This document shows positions 44,473 to 55,900 of a DNA stretch of 64,000 nt, in pieces (position 1 is the stretch's first letter; the number at the start of each line of letters is the position of its first letter). The DNA is from Candidatus Mesenet endosymbiont of Agriotes lineatus (GTDB lineage: Bacteria > Pseudomonadota > Alphaproteobacteria > Rickettsiales > Anaplasmataceae). The notes beneath the pieces are model-generated. The model searched no databases and was not told where the DNA came from. It saw only the letters and a list, made by a program, of their open reading frames with translations. Both the position numbers and the translations under genes were made by a program. The stretch covers positions 62,001 through 126,000 of the forward strand of contig NZ_OZ026454.1 of the NCBI RefSeq assembly GCF_964019585.1, in the 5' to 3' direction.

Positions 44473-47400
44473 ATGTCAGATTCAGCCATAAATATACAAA
44501 AGCTAAACCCAGATGTAGAGGGCATTTTAAGTGCTGCACAGTCATTATTTTCTGATCTTAGAGAAAAAGATAGTAATGGTGTCATTGAAGAGATTAAAGA
44601 GTTAGATCAAAAATTATATCCAATTCAAAAGAGCGTTTTGAGCAAAATGCTAGAGCATATAAGAGATAGTAAAAATCCTAACATGCTACTTGACATAGCT
44701 ACGGGGTTTGGTAAGTCATTTATTCAAATATCATTCGCTGGTATCTTAGAGAATACTAAAACTGATTATAGGATAGTGGTTCCTGATAATTTAATATTGC
44801 AGTTTGAAAATGATGTTGACAAGCTCTTTTCTAGCAAAACTGCTGAACAAATAAAAAGTAAAATAAAAGGACACAAAGAATTCTTTATAGAAAACTGGCA
44901 AAAAACACAACAGCTTCCAAAATCGACATTTTTGATGATTGATGAAGTAGATTCGGCAACAACAGAAGATCTATGTAGATTGCGCTTTAAATCTTTAGAA
45001 AATGAGTATCCATGTGTAAGTCTTAGTGCAACATCACAAGAGTGGTTGTATAGGAGCATTAAGGAGGCTCAAGGCAAGGTTATCAGTATTTCTTTAGAAG
45101 AAAAAATAAGGGAGATGGGAATTATCCCAGCACATTCGATAAATGCTACGGCAAGTAGCGTTATGAAAAGGACTAATAAAAGATCTGGTTTCCTGCCATA
45201 TGCTTGCATTATAGTAACATCATATCTGTTAACTTTATTATTTAAAATCTATTTGAATTCTTATACTATAGAAGGTTTTACTCATTTATCTACCTTATAC
45301 AATTTTTATAATTTTTATCTTAATACATTTATATATCACCCTGTCATAGGACAGATATCACTTATTATCATTGCTTTGCCTATTATATCGCTTGTTAACC
45401 TAGTAGTGAATAAAATGGCTGATAGGGATATATCTGGTAGATTTATAGCAAATTTGGCAGATACAAAAGCTTCTAGTCCAGCTCATGAAGACGTTTATAA
45501 AACTGAAGAGACTTTCATATATAAGAAAACGGATTCTGGATATAAGGATACAAACATTCAAAGCCCTAGAGGAAAAAAATCTTTAGTTTTGGCGTGCAAC
45601 TATGATGTGATTAGAAATTTAAGTTTCATCTATCGAGATGAAAAAAATGAAATATATAAAAATGGTAAGTTATTGAGTTTAAGTAAGGCTCACGACCAAT
45701 ATAAGTTAGGAAAAGATTTCGGTGAAAAATATGATTTCTCTTATAAAGAATCGCAGAGAAATTATTGTGTAGTGCAGCTTAAAGAAGAAATAAGAAAAAA
45801 TAATCGTCACATAAAAAGAGATCAGATAGATAAAATAGATTTTAGTGATACTTCAACTTACTCAGAATATAGAGTAATGCATGGCATAATCAATAGTACC
45901 CTTTTAGCGTTATTACAAGAGTGTTATGACGATCAAGGCAACAAAAAATATGACAACGTTATTGCGCTGAAGAAAGCAAGAGAAGAAAGACCAGATGAGC
46001 TATATAAAGACGTAAAAAATGCACTTAAAGATGATAAAATAAATGAAGAAAATATAATAAAACATCTTAAAGACAAGGGGTTTCAAGGTGACCTACTTGC
46101 TGAAATGACAGAGAGCATTGAGTGTGTAGTGGGAGCTTTAAATACAAACTTGTATTCCATAGTAAAAAATTGGGAACTTGATAGAAGACTCCATAATATG
46201 ATGAAAGTAGGAGATGAATATCAAGTATTAGATGATTTATGTGATGAGTTTAAAAGAATGACGAAAAGTACACCTGGTTCTTTTGGTTTTTCAACTCGAC
46301 TAAAAAGCAAGTATACTAAATTCCATGATCTTTCCAATGACTATTTTGATGACATATACAAAACTCAACTAGAGCAGTATTTAAAAAAGGAATTTGGGTT
46401 AGAAATTAGTGAATCCATAGTAGAAAAGATATATAGTTTGCTGCAATCTCAAGATTATCCAGCTCTAGCCCTACTATTAAAAGAGCACAATTTTATAGAA
46501 AAGATAAATGTAAATAAAGATAAATTCCCTTTATATAAACTAAGAGAAATATGTAAAAAAAACAAGATTATTTTTGATAATTTAAGCAACTTAAAAATAA
46601 ATGGGCCATTTATTGGCTTTGATGAAGAGAAAAAACCTATAGCATATCGATACACGTCAGAAGAAGTGACTAAGTTATTTACTGAAGGCTGGATAGGCAC
46701 ACTTGTGGATCCATCAAAGTCTATAGGGTTTAGTGATCCTACTCTACAAAATGTCGCTATGCTCATAAATGAAAGCGACGATGAAATTAATAATCCAGAC
46801 AAGATTTGCCAAAGCTATGGTAGAAATAGAGGATTAGATACAACTCAACAACCGTTTTTTAGAATGATCACACGTCAAGGCGTAAAATTGTGCTTTGACG
46901 TAGAAAAATTGATGGCAAGAGACGTTACTTTACTGCTATTTAAGGCTAGAAAAAAATACAATAAAGAACTCTTAAAAACAATCAATGCAGAAATTTCAGA
47001 AGAAATAATTCAGTATATCAGTAATTATGTAGATAATAGAAAAGAAATAGATAATAAACTTCGTGATGAAGATAAAGAATTCATTAATGATTTTATAATA
47101 AAAAAGCTTGTAGATTTAGACAACAGAAATGATCACGATTGGGAAAAGACAAAAAAAGAGTCTCGTCGCATTTTAAAAAATGTGAAGAAAAATCTCACTT
47201 CTTATGAAAAAAATATAAAAAACCAAGGTAAACCAAGCGTATTATATGCAGTTCCATATTATATTGCTTATATCTTTAGTAAGATCCTCTACTATCCGTG
47301 GACCGTGCCTAGCTATTTAGTGTGCTTCCTTGGAACAATCGGTAAAAATAAAATAATAGATGGTGTTGCAAGTGCAGAGGCAACATATGTTCATATAATT

Positions 47401-48321
47401 AAAAATTACACCTTTGCAAACAGTATTGAAAACCGAAAGATAATAGAGAAGCTTTTAGAATTATCACAAGATAAAGATGATTTGTTCAACAAACTTCTAG
47501 ATAGCTCAATATGTAAAAAAGCGCTTAAGAACATTATTTTACCGCTACAGGATGAGTATATTTTAACAATATTAAATTCTATTTATCCAAGTGAGAACAA
47601 TGATGACAAAGTAAAGAAAATACGATCGCTTTTTGATAAGATAAAAAATAAAGAAGAAATAAAAACTGATAGCGACACAATTAATTACATATTAGAAATC
47701 AGCAGAGAAATTGTAGCTGCTCAAGCTTGGTATCACGACTCTAGTAGTATAGTTGATGTTGAGCTGCCAAAGTTAAAGAATGACAATGAGATATTTTATA
47801 TTAGAAATGTCGGTAATGCAGGGAAATTTTTTTCGAGTTTCTTTTACCATAGCGATGGAAAGTTTAGTTTAAATAATGAAGAAGGGAAAGAGTATAGAAA
47901 AAGTTATGGTAATTCAGGATTACAAACATTTATATTTTTCATAAAATGGTTTCCACTACTTGTAGTCTTTCCACAGGTTCCATATTTGTGTACGGCTAAT
48001 GTAAAAATAGCGTCAGCTGTAAGTACCATTATAATCTGTATTCCACTGATGGCTTTTGTCTTTGGTTGTCCAGAAAAATTTAGATCTATTATTTTCAATA
48101 AACAAATTTCTGCTTGTAATGAACTAGAATTTATTGCAAATAAGGAGAAAGTTCCATTTATAAAAGAAGCATCTAATATAATTGAAGATGGAATTCGTTC
48201 TCGATTGAAGAACATTGAACCACTTACTAAAGATGATATTGAGAACGGAAATGGTGAACACACAAATCCTATAAATGTGTATTTTGCAGAGCAAAAAAGT
48301 CACTTAGTAACGCCAATATAA
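44473..48321 (+). CDS. Giant SF2-helicase-like protein with membrane segments
   Basis: The 1282 residues have a Q-motif-like LYPIQKSVLSKML (48-60), Walker A ATGFGKS (76-82), Walker B FLMIDEVDS (153-161), SAT (185-187) and a motif VI-like ICQSYGRNRG (778-787). Two hydrophobic segments (about 240-262 and 290-312) interrupt the ATPase core, and two more lie near 1160-1205. A long helical insert again separates the lobes. The order of parts parallels the protein at 24472-27942, including the block KFPLYKLREICKKNKIIFDN, compare RYPLNELRAICNKFSIIDEN there. Family and role are unknown to me. The gene is intact. No clear ribosome site precedes ATG. Confidence 0.8.
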   Translation: MSDSAINIQKLNPDVEGILSAAQSLFSDLREKDSNGVIEEIKELDQKLYPIQKSVLSKMLEHIRDSKNPNMLLDIATGFGKSFIQISFAGILENTKTDYRIVVPDNLILQFENDVDKLFSSKTAEQIKSKIKGHKEFFIENWQKTQQLPKSTFLMIDEVDSATTEDLCRLRFKSLENEYPCVSLSATSQEWLYRSIKEAQGKVISISLEEKIREMGIIPAHSINATASSVMKRTNKRSGFLPYACIIVTSYLLTLLFKIYLNSYTIEGFTHLSTLYNFYNFYLNTFIYHPVIGQISLIIIALPIISLVNLVVNKMADRDISGRFIANLADTKASSPAHEDVYKTEETFIYKKTDSGYKDTNIQSPRGKKSLVLACNYDVIRNLSFIYRDEKNEIYKNGKLLSLSKAHDQYKLGKDFGEKYDFSYKESQRNYCVVQLKEEIRKNNRHIKRDQIDKIDFSDTSTYSEYRVMHGIINSTLLALLQECYDDQGNKKYDNVIALKKAREERPDELYKDVKNALKDDKINEENIIKHLKDKGFQGDLLAEMTESIECVVGALNTNLYSIVKNWELDRRLHNMMKVGDEYQVLDDLCDEFKRMTKSTPGSFGFSTRLKSKYTKFHDLSNDYFDDIYKTQLEQYLKKEFGLEISESIVEKIYSLLQSQDYPALALLLKEHNFIEKINVNKDKFPLYKLREICKKNKIIFDNLSNLKINGPFIGFDEEKKPIAYRYTSEEVTKLFTEGWIGTLVDPSKSIGFSDPTLQNVAMLINESDDEINNPDKICQSYGRNRGLDTTQQPFFRMITRQGVKLCFDVEKLMARDVTLLLFKARKKYNKELLKTINAEISEEIIQYISNYVDNRKEIDNKLRDEDKEFINDFIIKKLVDLDNRNDHDWEKTKKESRRILKNVKKNLTSYEKNIKNQGKPSVLYAVPYYIAYIFSKILYYPWTVPSYLVCFLGTIGKNKIIDGVASAEATYVHIIKNYTFANSIENRKIIEKLLELSQDKDDLFNKLLDSSICKKALKNIILPLQDEYILTILNSIYPSENNDDKVKKIRSLFDKIKNKEEIKTDSDTINYILEISREIVAAQAWYHDSSSIVDVELPKLKNDNEIFYIRNVGNAGKFFSSFFYHSDGKFSLNNEEGKEYRKSYGNSGLQTFIFFIKWFPLLVVFPQVPYLCTANVKIASAVSTIIICIPLMAFVFGCPEKFRSIIFNKQISACNELEFIANKEKVPFIKEASNIIEDGIRSRLKNIEPLTKDDIENGNGEHTNPINVYFAEQKSHLVTPI

Positions 48322-48636
48322 CTACTATTAGTGTGTTAATATGAAAGTATTTGTCTAATTAGAGGTTCCAAAAGGCTGTTTGTAATTTAATCGTGCGTCA
48401 TTTACCAATAGCTTTATAAGAATGCTAATCTTGTTATATAAAATTAATAATATTAATTATAATCAGCTAAAGTCGATGGTATGAAAGGATTCTATGCTCT
48501 GTGAACAGCTATGAAAGGATAAGATAGAGAAAAAATATAAAACAGCTTAACCGTGAATTAGAGCTTATCCACAAAGCAGTAAATTCAAGAATATTCCCAA
48601 CTTAACATAGCCTTACTCATAGCTAAATATATAAGA
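48322..48636. other. Spacer with decayed sequence
   Basis: It contains cagctaaagtcgatggtatg near 48466, close to cagctaaagctgatggtatg at 12779 by the IS200 relic, suggesting an IS end. A plus-strand piece reads LNRELELIHKAVNSRIFPT. No gene is intact. Confidence 0.35.
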
Positions 48637-49583
48637 GGGAGTGTTCTCCAAACTGGGTCAAAAACTCAACTAAATTTTCAATCTGTTAGGAAAGAAAATA
48701 TCAAGCTGAGAGATGGTTAAAGCCCAATTTAGTATAGTCCAATTTTGCTCTATTTTTTTTATAGCACAATATAATTCAAGGCATTTGTAATTGGTTTTTT
48801 CCTGATTTGCCCATTCAATTGGATGGTAGTATAAACCTAACCGGATCAGAATACTTAAAATAGCCAGTTTCCCAATTATTCTGCCATAGGATTCCCCATT
48901 TTTCTTCTAATTTAAGCATTCAGCTATTTCTCTATTTGAAGCCTTTCTTCAAATCATCCATTTTGCTGGATACATATTTTAATGAGTTCCTTATCTCATA
49001 TACAATTGCACTTCTGCGTTGGTTGTTTATGGCTGTAGGAAAGCTTTTAATACACAAATTCCACACTTTGAGATCATTCCCTAACTAAAACCTTCGCTTT
49101 CAGCTAGATAAAAACCTCTTTTTTTGATCTATGCCAAGTATATTATTTGCTTACTTTAACTTTAAAAAATCATAAAAATTATTGGGTAAGTAATTGCGCC
49201 ACTCATTGGTAACAATTTATCGGTAATATTGCTGCTGCTGATATCTTATCGACTTGATAACTTTGCAAACATACTAAGAATTTTTGCTTCGGATGTAAAT
49301 TAGTCTGTCTTTTTTTGACTACCTGTGGCTCTATCTCATAAGCTCAAATGAATCTGTGTTTTGAACTTTTCTACTTCTTCATTCTCATTTATTTTCTATT
49401 TCACCTTCTAAACTTGCTTCTATTGATCAGAGGCTCCTCCTTTGCCAGTTAGCAACCTCGGATGGACGATAATATATTAACTCTTTATAATCTACTAATC
49501 CACTGGTTTTATTCGATGTTTTTTCGTCCATTCCATGTTTTATATTAATATTTTTCTTGTTTGATCCAGTTTGTTGCACGTTC
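48637..49583 (-). mobile_element. IS256-family relic, abutting or inserted in IS481
   Basis: Terminal inverted repeats are visible: gagtgttctccaaactgggt on the left, and on the minus strand gaacgtgcaacaaactggat on the right. The minus strand starts MDEKTSNKTSGLVDYKEL and, with stops, ends with WALTISQLDIFFPNRLKI, the N- and C-terminal blocks of Wolbachia-type IS256 transposases. Most of the middle is deleted or shifted. On the right the IS481 relic breaks off at GICERF where this element begins. Confidence 0.7.
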
Positions 49584-50235
49584 TCAAATCTCTCACATAT
49601 GCCATTAGTTTGTGGAGAGTTGGCTTTAGTTCTAGAATGTTTTCTATTTTCAAATAAAGTTCTGGCTTGCCACTGTACCACAGAACGCGTAGCCTCATCA
49701 AAAAATTCTATCATTAAGAAGGTCTGCAATTATAAAGGCTACCTAAGAGTAAGTATCAATTGCTTGATATTACAAAATAATAAGTATCTTAAATATCCTG
49801 AGTGTCAATTTCACCATCTTTGTTCTTTAATTTTTTCTAAAGCTGCAATTCTGTTAGAATTATTCCATCTTGCATGACTTTTGCTTCTAGTGCCTTAAGT
49901 CTTTTCTTAAAAGTTTCAAGATCATTTCTTACCCACACAGATCTCACTCCACCTTCAGATATTATTATTCCCCTTTTTCTTAGCTCATTTTTTCTTGTCC
50001 ATATGCTGGAAATTCTACTGCTACACTGCTCTTTCTATATCCTGAGAAACTCTATTTGCTAATAGCGGTTTTTTCTTACTTATTTCATGTAATGCTTCTT
50101 CTCCACCGTTATCATATAACTCTTTGAACCTGTAAAATTTGAATAGCCCATATGCTTGAGACACATTTCCTAGTTATTTTCTAGTAATCCTAGTTTTGGT
50201 TTTAGTATTTTTGTTTGTATTGTATTCATTTCTAA
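49584..50235 (-). mobile_element. IS481-family relic, copy 2 (partial)
   Basis: On the minus strand a block HSRTKANSPQTNGICERF is intact, the conserved IS481 catalytic-domain stretch. Upstream are frames matching copy 1 at 31640-32590: a start near 50230 (MNTIQTKIL-like) and pieces of the middle. The 3' part is missing beyond 49584, where the IS256 relic begins. Several stops make it inactive. Confidence 0.65.
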
Positions 50236-50269
50236 CACTCCTTTTTTATATTGTTTTTAACTTAAGACC

Positions 50270-51140
50270 CGCTGAGAAACGGTATGCAACTAATTTCAGC
50301 AGCAACAACAGCAAGAATCAATTAAAACTCATGCCTGAGGTTTGCGAGACCAGCAATTATGTTAAATCTCATGTTGTATTTCTTCTGAAAATTGCGATAG
50401 GTATGCGACATGATTTTAAAAATCTTAATTTCACGGATTTTATGCTCCACTTTCATCCTAAATGATGCCAGCTTCCGATTGTGCTCTTTTTGATCGTCCG
50501 TCAGCAATTTTTTTCGATACCTTTTATGCGGAATCATAACGTTACTCTGCAATTTTTGCCACCCCTGATATCCAGAATCTGCATACTTTATATTCTCTTT
50601 TGGTAACATTTTTTCCTGCTTTCATATCTTAAAATCGTGAGTTCGACCTCTGTATGACTTTGACACTGATAGAATTTGCCCATCTTCTCTTATAACGATT
50701 TCCGTTTTTATCGTGTTTACTCTTTTCTTGCCAGAATAAGACAATTTTCTTTTTTTCCTGTCTTTTGGCCGTTCTATTGGTTGTTCTGTAACATCTGCTA
50801 ATATCTTCAAAATTCTTTCTGGCGTCATAGTTCTGTCCTTTTTTTTTGAGATTTTTTTAGCCAAAAGTGGTTCCATTTTCTTGAGTAATCGGCAGATGTT
50901 TGAGTTATGCAAGTTGAATCGGTAACTCAAGAATCGGTGTGTTATGTAAGTTCTATAATACAGAATTATACAAAGTATTTTGTCTTCCAACACAGGCTAT
51001 TTTGATGTTCTTCCATTTCCGTTTTTTAACTTTCTCCCACTCTGGGCGCACTTTTTCTATAACCTTTTCGAATTTTCTTATTGTCAGACCTGTTACATCT
51101 TGAAAATTCCTCGGATGTTCTTTTATATTATGCTAATTTA
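50270..51140 (-). mobile_element. IS5-family relic with one nonsense codon and one frameshift
   Basis: The minus strand gives RNFQDVTGLTIRKFEKVIEK and PEWEKVKKRKWKN near 51110-51015. After a frameshift near 50990, an open frame reads FLSYRFNLHNSNICRLLKKM and KKRKLSYSGKKRVNTIKTEI. After a single in-frame TGA at about 50622, it continues LPKENIKYADSGYQGWQKLQ and ends MRFNIIAGLANLRHEF. That is the order of an IS5-type DDE transposase: SGKKRxNTIKTE holds the first catalytic region, YADSGYQG the second. Only two lesions separate it from a complete transposase. Confidence 0.7.
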
Positions 51141-51199
51141 AGCTCATCTTGCCTCACTTTTTCTTGCTCTATCTCTCTTTATATAACCATTTCTCCTCT

Positions 51200-51880
51200 T
51201 TTGCACCAGGCCTGGTATTGTTATTATGTTTGGCAACAGTCATATAAGAGGTGCTTATTAAGTAGTAGTAGCATAGCTGCAGGAGAGATAGAAAGAGCTG
51301 TTGTTATGCAAGTTCGCTTATTATTTAAAAACCCACGAACAGAAACTCATTTACAGATTTTAGATGATAAAAAAATCTCTCAATTATAAGGGATAGTTGG
51401 GACAATTTATTTCCAAGAGAACAAGAAAAAATCGTTCGGAAGCTAGTTAAAGCTATAAGAGTGAGTGAAAGAATCTGCATTAATCCTACAGAACTTATAA
51501 GGCTTGCTGGGAATATTGAAGAAGGATCAAATGATGGTATGGCAAATGAAGAAATATTTTTATTTACATCACTAAAATTTAATAAAAGTAGCAACCAAAC
51601 AGTAATACTATCCCCTGAATTTAAAGAAGAAAAAAGTATAATTTACTTAAAGCACTAGTAAATGTGGCAAAAACTTGTGGTAAATATGGAACTATAAAGG
51701 AGCTCTATTCGCAATAGGATCAAAATACCCACAACGTGTATTAAAGCTAAACTTTCTTTCGCCAAAAATTAAAGAAGATATTTTAAATGGCTCAACAAAC
51801 TTATTTCCTAACTTTTCCAGTATAAGAAATATACCAATATTGTGGCATGAACAGGAGAAGATTTTTTACGAACAGTAGGG
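51200..51880 (+). pseudogene. Large serine recombinase, C-terminal relic (WO-phage type)
   Basis: The plus strand reads SSSSIAAGEIERAVVMQVRL to LLFKNPRTETH. After shifts it continues WDNLFPREQEKIVRKLVKAI, ERICINPTELIRLAG, and SKYPQRVLKLNFLSPKIKED. It ends NIPILWHEQEKIFYEQ near 51880. These blocks in this order are the C-terminal part of the large serine recombinases that integrate WO-type prophages. The catalytic N-terminal resolvase domain is absent, so the gene is dead. It is followed closely by a radC relic. Confidence 0.7.
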
Positions 51881-51997
51881 ATTGCAATTTATTCTGTAAA
51901 TCTAAACATTAACATCTTCTGTACTTTAATGAATATCTTATAAATAAAAAACATCAAGAAAATAAATAAGTTGACTTAAGTAGAAATAGATGGATAG

Positions 51998-52644
51998 ATG
52001 ACCACCACTGTAGATATCAGATCTAAAATTTATATGCTACTTAAGAGTTTTATGAATAATAATGGTAATAAACGTAAGAAACGCTTAGAATCAAGAATAT
52101 TGGCAAGCAAAGGACAAGCTTTACTTGATTGTGAAATAATTGAATTGTTGTTATATGCAGTGCACCCAAGCTCGTATTACAGCTAAAGAACTAATTTAAG
52201 CAGTATAGGTAAGGTTCTGAAATAGATGATTTGAAAAATATTAAAAGTGTGAATGTTGCAGTAATTTTCTGTGTGAGAGAAGCTTTAAACAGAGAGATAG
52301 ATTAAAAAAACTGTATATAATTGGCAGAAATTGGTAGATTACTTAAGATTGGCCAATCGGGAATGGAAAACGTCAGGATAATATATCTAAACAAGAAATA
52401 TCATTTAATAGCAGAGGAAATTCAAAACGTTGGTACAAAGTATCATTACATATAAGAGAGATTATCAAAAAAGCACTATTTAAAGGTGCAACATCAGTAA
52501 TATAATCACCCAAGCGGAGATCCAAAACCTTCAGAAAATGATATTGAAATGTTTATCCTTAGCGTGTTTGGTATAGAAATGCTAGATCATGTGATTATTA
52601 CTGCTGATGATCATTTTAGTTTCTATGAAAATGGATTGTTGTAG
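51998..52644 (+). pseudogene. radC: RadC (JAB domain) relic
   Basis: The 5' piece reads KRLESRILASKGQALLDCEI and IIELLLYAVHPS, the RadC N-terminal helix-hairpin region. After a stop, pieces follow: VRIIYLNKKYHLIAEE, then NHPSGDPKPSENDIEM, the JAB-type HxH..S..D metal motif (its first His block lost), and LDHVIITADDHFSFYENGLL at the end. The order is that of RadC, often carried by WO prophages next to recombination genes. Several stops and shifts disable it. Confidence 0.75.
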
Positions 52645-52910
52645 CTATAAAGGGAAATTAATACTTCTATATAACAATTTTGACTTACTTTTGATAGCTG
52701 AATTACAGAGCTTAATGAAAGCTTTTTACAACATAATCTAAACCATATGAGTATGCTGTTTCCTTTAGTTGCAAGTAATGTAAGGAAAAAAAGTAGTCTA
52801 ATTTTATCTATTTAGCTAATTTCTTGAAATCTTTAGATGTCCTTTAAGAGAAAATTTAACTTACGTCTATAAACTAAATATAGCATACAAAACAGGTAGA
52901 GGGGAAAAAT

Positions 52911-55900
52911 ATGGCTGTGGAGGAAAGTTCTTTAAGTAGAGATGACATACCGGAAGATTTATGGGAAGAGCAAATAGCTAAGTGGTCTAGTGAAGAGCTA
53001 AAACTAACAAAGAATCAAAGAAAATTAAATAGTAAATTTTTAAATAAATTGAAGAATTTAAGATTGTATTTAGGAGTTTATGATTTTAACACAGACTTTG
53101 AATATGACCGTCCTGGTGCTGCAGAACTTAAGAAATTTTTAGAAGATTATGAGAATGATCAAGATTTAAAAGTAGTATTTGATCTTAAAAGGGGAGAATC
53201 AAAAACAACAGTACTACATGAAGTTGTCAACTTTAATATTGATGTCCTAGATCTATTATTGAAAGCTGGTGCTAATCCAAATGTGCAAGACAAAGATGGA
53301 AAAACACCACTGCATTATGCTGCTGAAGATTATTGTATAGAGGCTCTAAGAACTCTTTTAGATAAAGAGAATATTGATGTCAATGTACAAGATCAGTACG
53401 GAAAAACACCACTGCATTATGTTGCCGATAATAGCGGCTCCCATGAATGTGATGAGAGTATAAGTTGTCTTTTGGAGCAAGGAGCAAGAGTTGATATTCA
53501 AGATAATTATGGCAATACACCACTACATTACGCAGCTGATCGTGGATATGTTGATGGAATAGAGTTACTTATAGAAAAAAATCAAGGAATTAATCTTATA
53601 AATAAGGATAAAAATACAGCATTACATCTTGCTCTCTATAATAAAGATGTGCGGATTTCAGAATGTATTTTAGATGAAAAATATAGAGATGTAGAAGTAA
53701 ATATAAGCAATAGAAAGGGATGGACACCACTGTTACTTGCTGCTCTACTAAATTCTACGCCAGTAACTCGTAAAATATTAGAAAGAGGAGCAAATATAAA
53801 ATATACAGATAGCGAAGGTAATAGCGCTCTACATTATGCTGCATGTAATAGCCATACAGGAGATAATCTAAAAACTACAAAATGTGATTTACTTTCGCCA
53901 GATAATGATCCGTTAAATAGCAACAGTAATGATTATTCTGAAGATACAGCGGTGAAAAATGTAAATGAGCTTATCGCTGCAGGTATAGATGTTAATATTT
54001 GTAATAAAAATGGTAACACATCGTTGTTTTTTGCTGTTGAAGATATAAAGCCTGAAGTGGTCAAACAGCTTTTACGGCAAGGAGCAAATGTAGAAGCAGG
54101 GGATAGATATGGCTATACAGCACTTCATTATGCAGTAAAAATAAGAAGTTTAAGAATGTTAAAAATACTGCTTCCTCATCAGGTAGATAGTGATGGAATT
54201 GAGAGTGATGAAGAGATAGATGGTGAAAAAGCTAAAATTCTGCTTTCTGAGGCTGTGGATAAAAAAGGAAATACACTTTTGCATCACGCAGTTAAACTAG
54301 GATGTAGTAGGGAAATGCTTAACTTTCTTGTAAAGAATGGGATAGATATTAATGAAAAAAATAAAAATGGAGTAGCACCAATTCATATAGCTGCTAAATA
54401 TGGGCATGAGCATCTTATGGATTTTTTTATAGAAAACAAAGCAGATATTAATGTTCAATGTGGAAATTTTGTAGAATCGGAAATTGAATCTGCAAAAGAA
54501 AAGTTTATTAACATGCAAGATGGCAGTGCTGATGAAAGCAGTGTTATATATATTAAAAATGATGCTAAGTACAAAAAAGCAACACCCATGTCAATAGCCA
54601 CTAGCAATAGTCATAAAGATGCTGTGAAAAAGTTATTGTTGCAAGGAGCAAAGCCAAGTATTGGTAATGATAAGGGTTGGACACCTATACATATAGCGAT
54701 TAGAAAAGCATTTGATAAGAATTGTGAAGAAGAAGAAAGAGAAAAAGCATATCAAATTATAGAAAAGCTAGCAGTATTTTCTAATATTGAATATTTTAGA
54801 CCAAAGGATCTCATTAATAAAATGATTGCAAAAACAAAAGAGGTATTGACTGGTGGGACCAAAGGGCTACCAAACATTATACAAATGGCAAATGAAGATA
54901 GAAGAATTAGAGATATAATAGAAAGTGCTTTAAAAAGCAGAGAAAACAACCAACCATCAACTGCTCCAATAGATGAATATGCGCCTAGTGCTCCACTTGA
55001 TGATAGTTTTTATGATAAGTTAGGATCTTATGTTGAAGAAATACCTGATCTTTATCCCGATTTTGTACAGGAATTTGATCAAGCACTAGAAGAAAACACT
55101 AATGTAGATATTACATGGCCTTCTGAACAAAAAAATATAGAAGAAATACCTGATAGCAAATCAGATAAGTTTTTAGATAGAATGGCTAAGGATATCGTAG
55201 AACTAAATAAAGCTGTAAATGAAGCGTTAGAGTTGGGAATAAAAATAAAACATGGTTTTGTCGATTCAGTTATGGCAGAAGTTGAACAATTGAATGGAGT
55301 AAAGGAAAACCCTAAAATTGCAAGTGATATAATTTGTAAGCTGATATCAAAAGGAGCAGATATTAGTAAATATCAGAAAATGAATGAAGAGTTGGAAGTA
55401 TTATTAAGAAATCACAAGGTTAAAATGCAAAAGGCTTACTCTGAATTTTCTAGCCTGACTAGAGATTTATATGATGTAGCAACAAAAGCGACATACAAAG
55501 GTGAAGTAAGCCACGTAGAGATAGACAATACTACTTTTTATCTGGAATATTTACCAAACAGTATAATAGATACTGCTAAAATTATAGATGGAACAAAGAA
55601 TTTAGGGTTAAACCAAGGGAATATAATGCTTGGTGGTAATATAATTAAAATAGGCAGTAGTGAAGTAGAAATTGAGATAAGGGATAAAGTAAGGAATTAC
55701 ACAAACCTTTCAAACAATAGTAACATTATGCTCACTTTTTGTACTAGCCTAGGAGAGTTAAAAGTTAAGTTATGTCATAATGTGCAAAATGAAGATGTGA
55801 TCGAAATAAAAGTATGTGATCGAGAAAAATTTGAGCAATTAGTCAGCAGTCAGGAAGAGATAGGAAAGAATTGCTTATTAGGAGGATTAACTGTTTGCGA

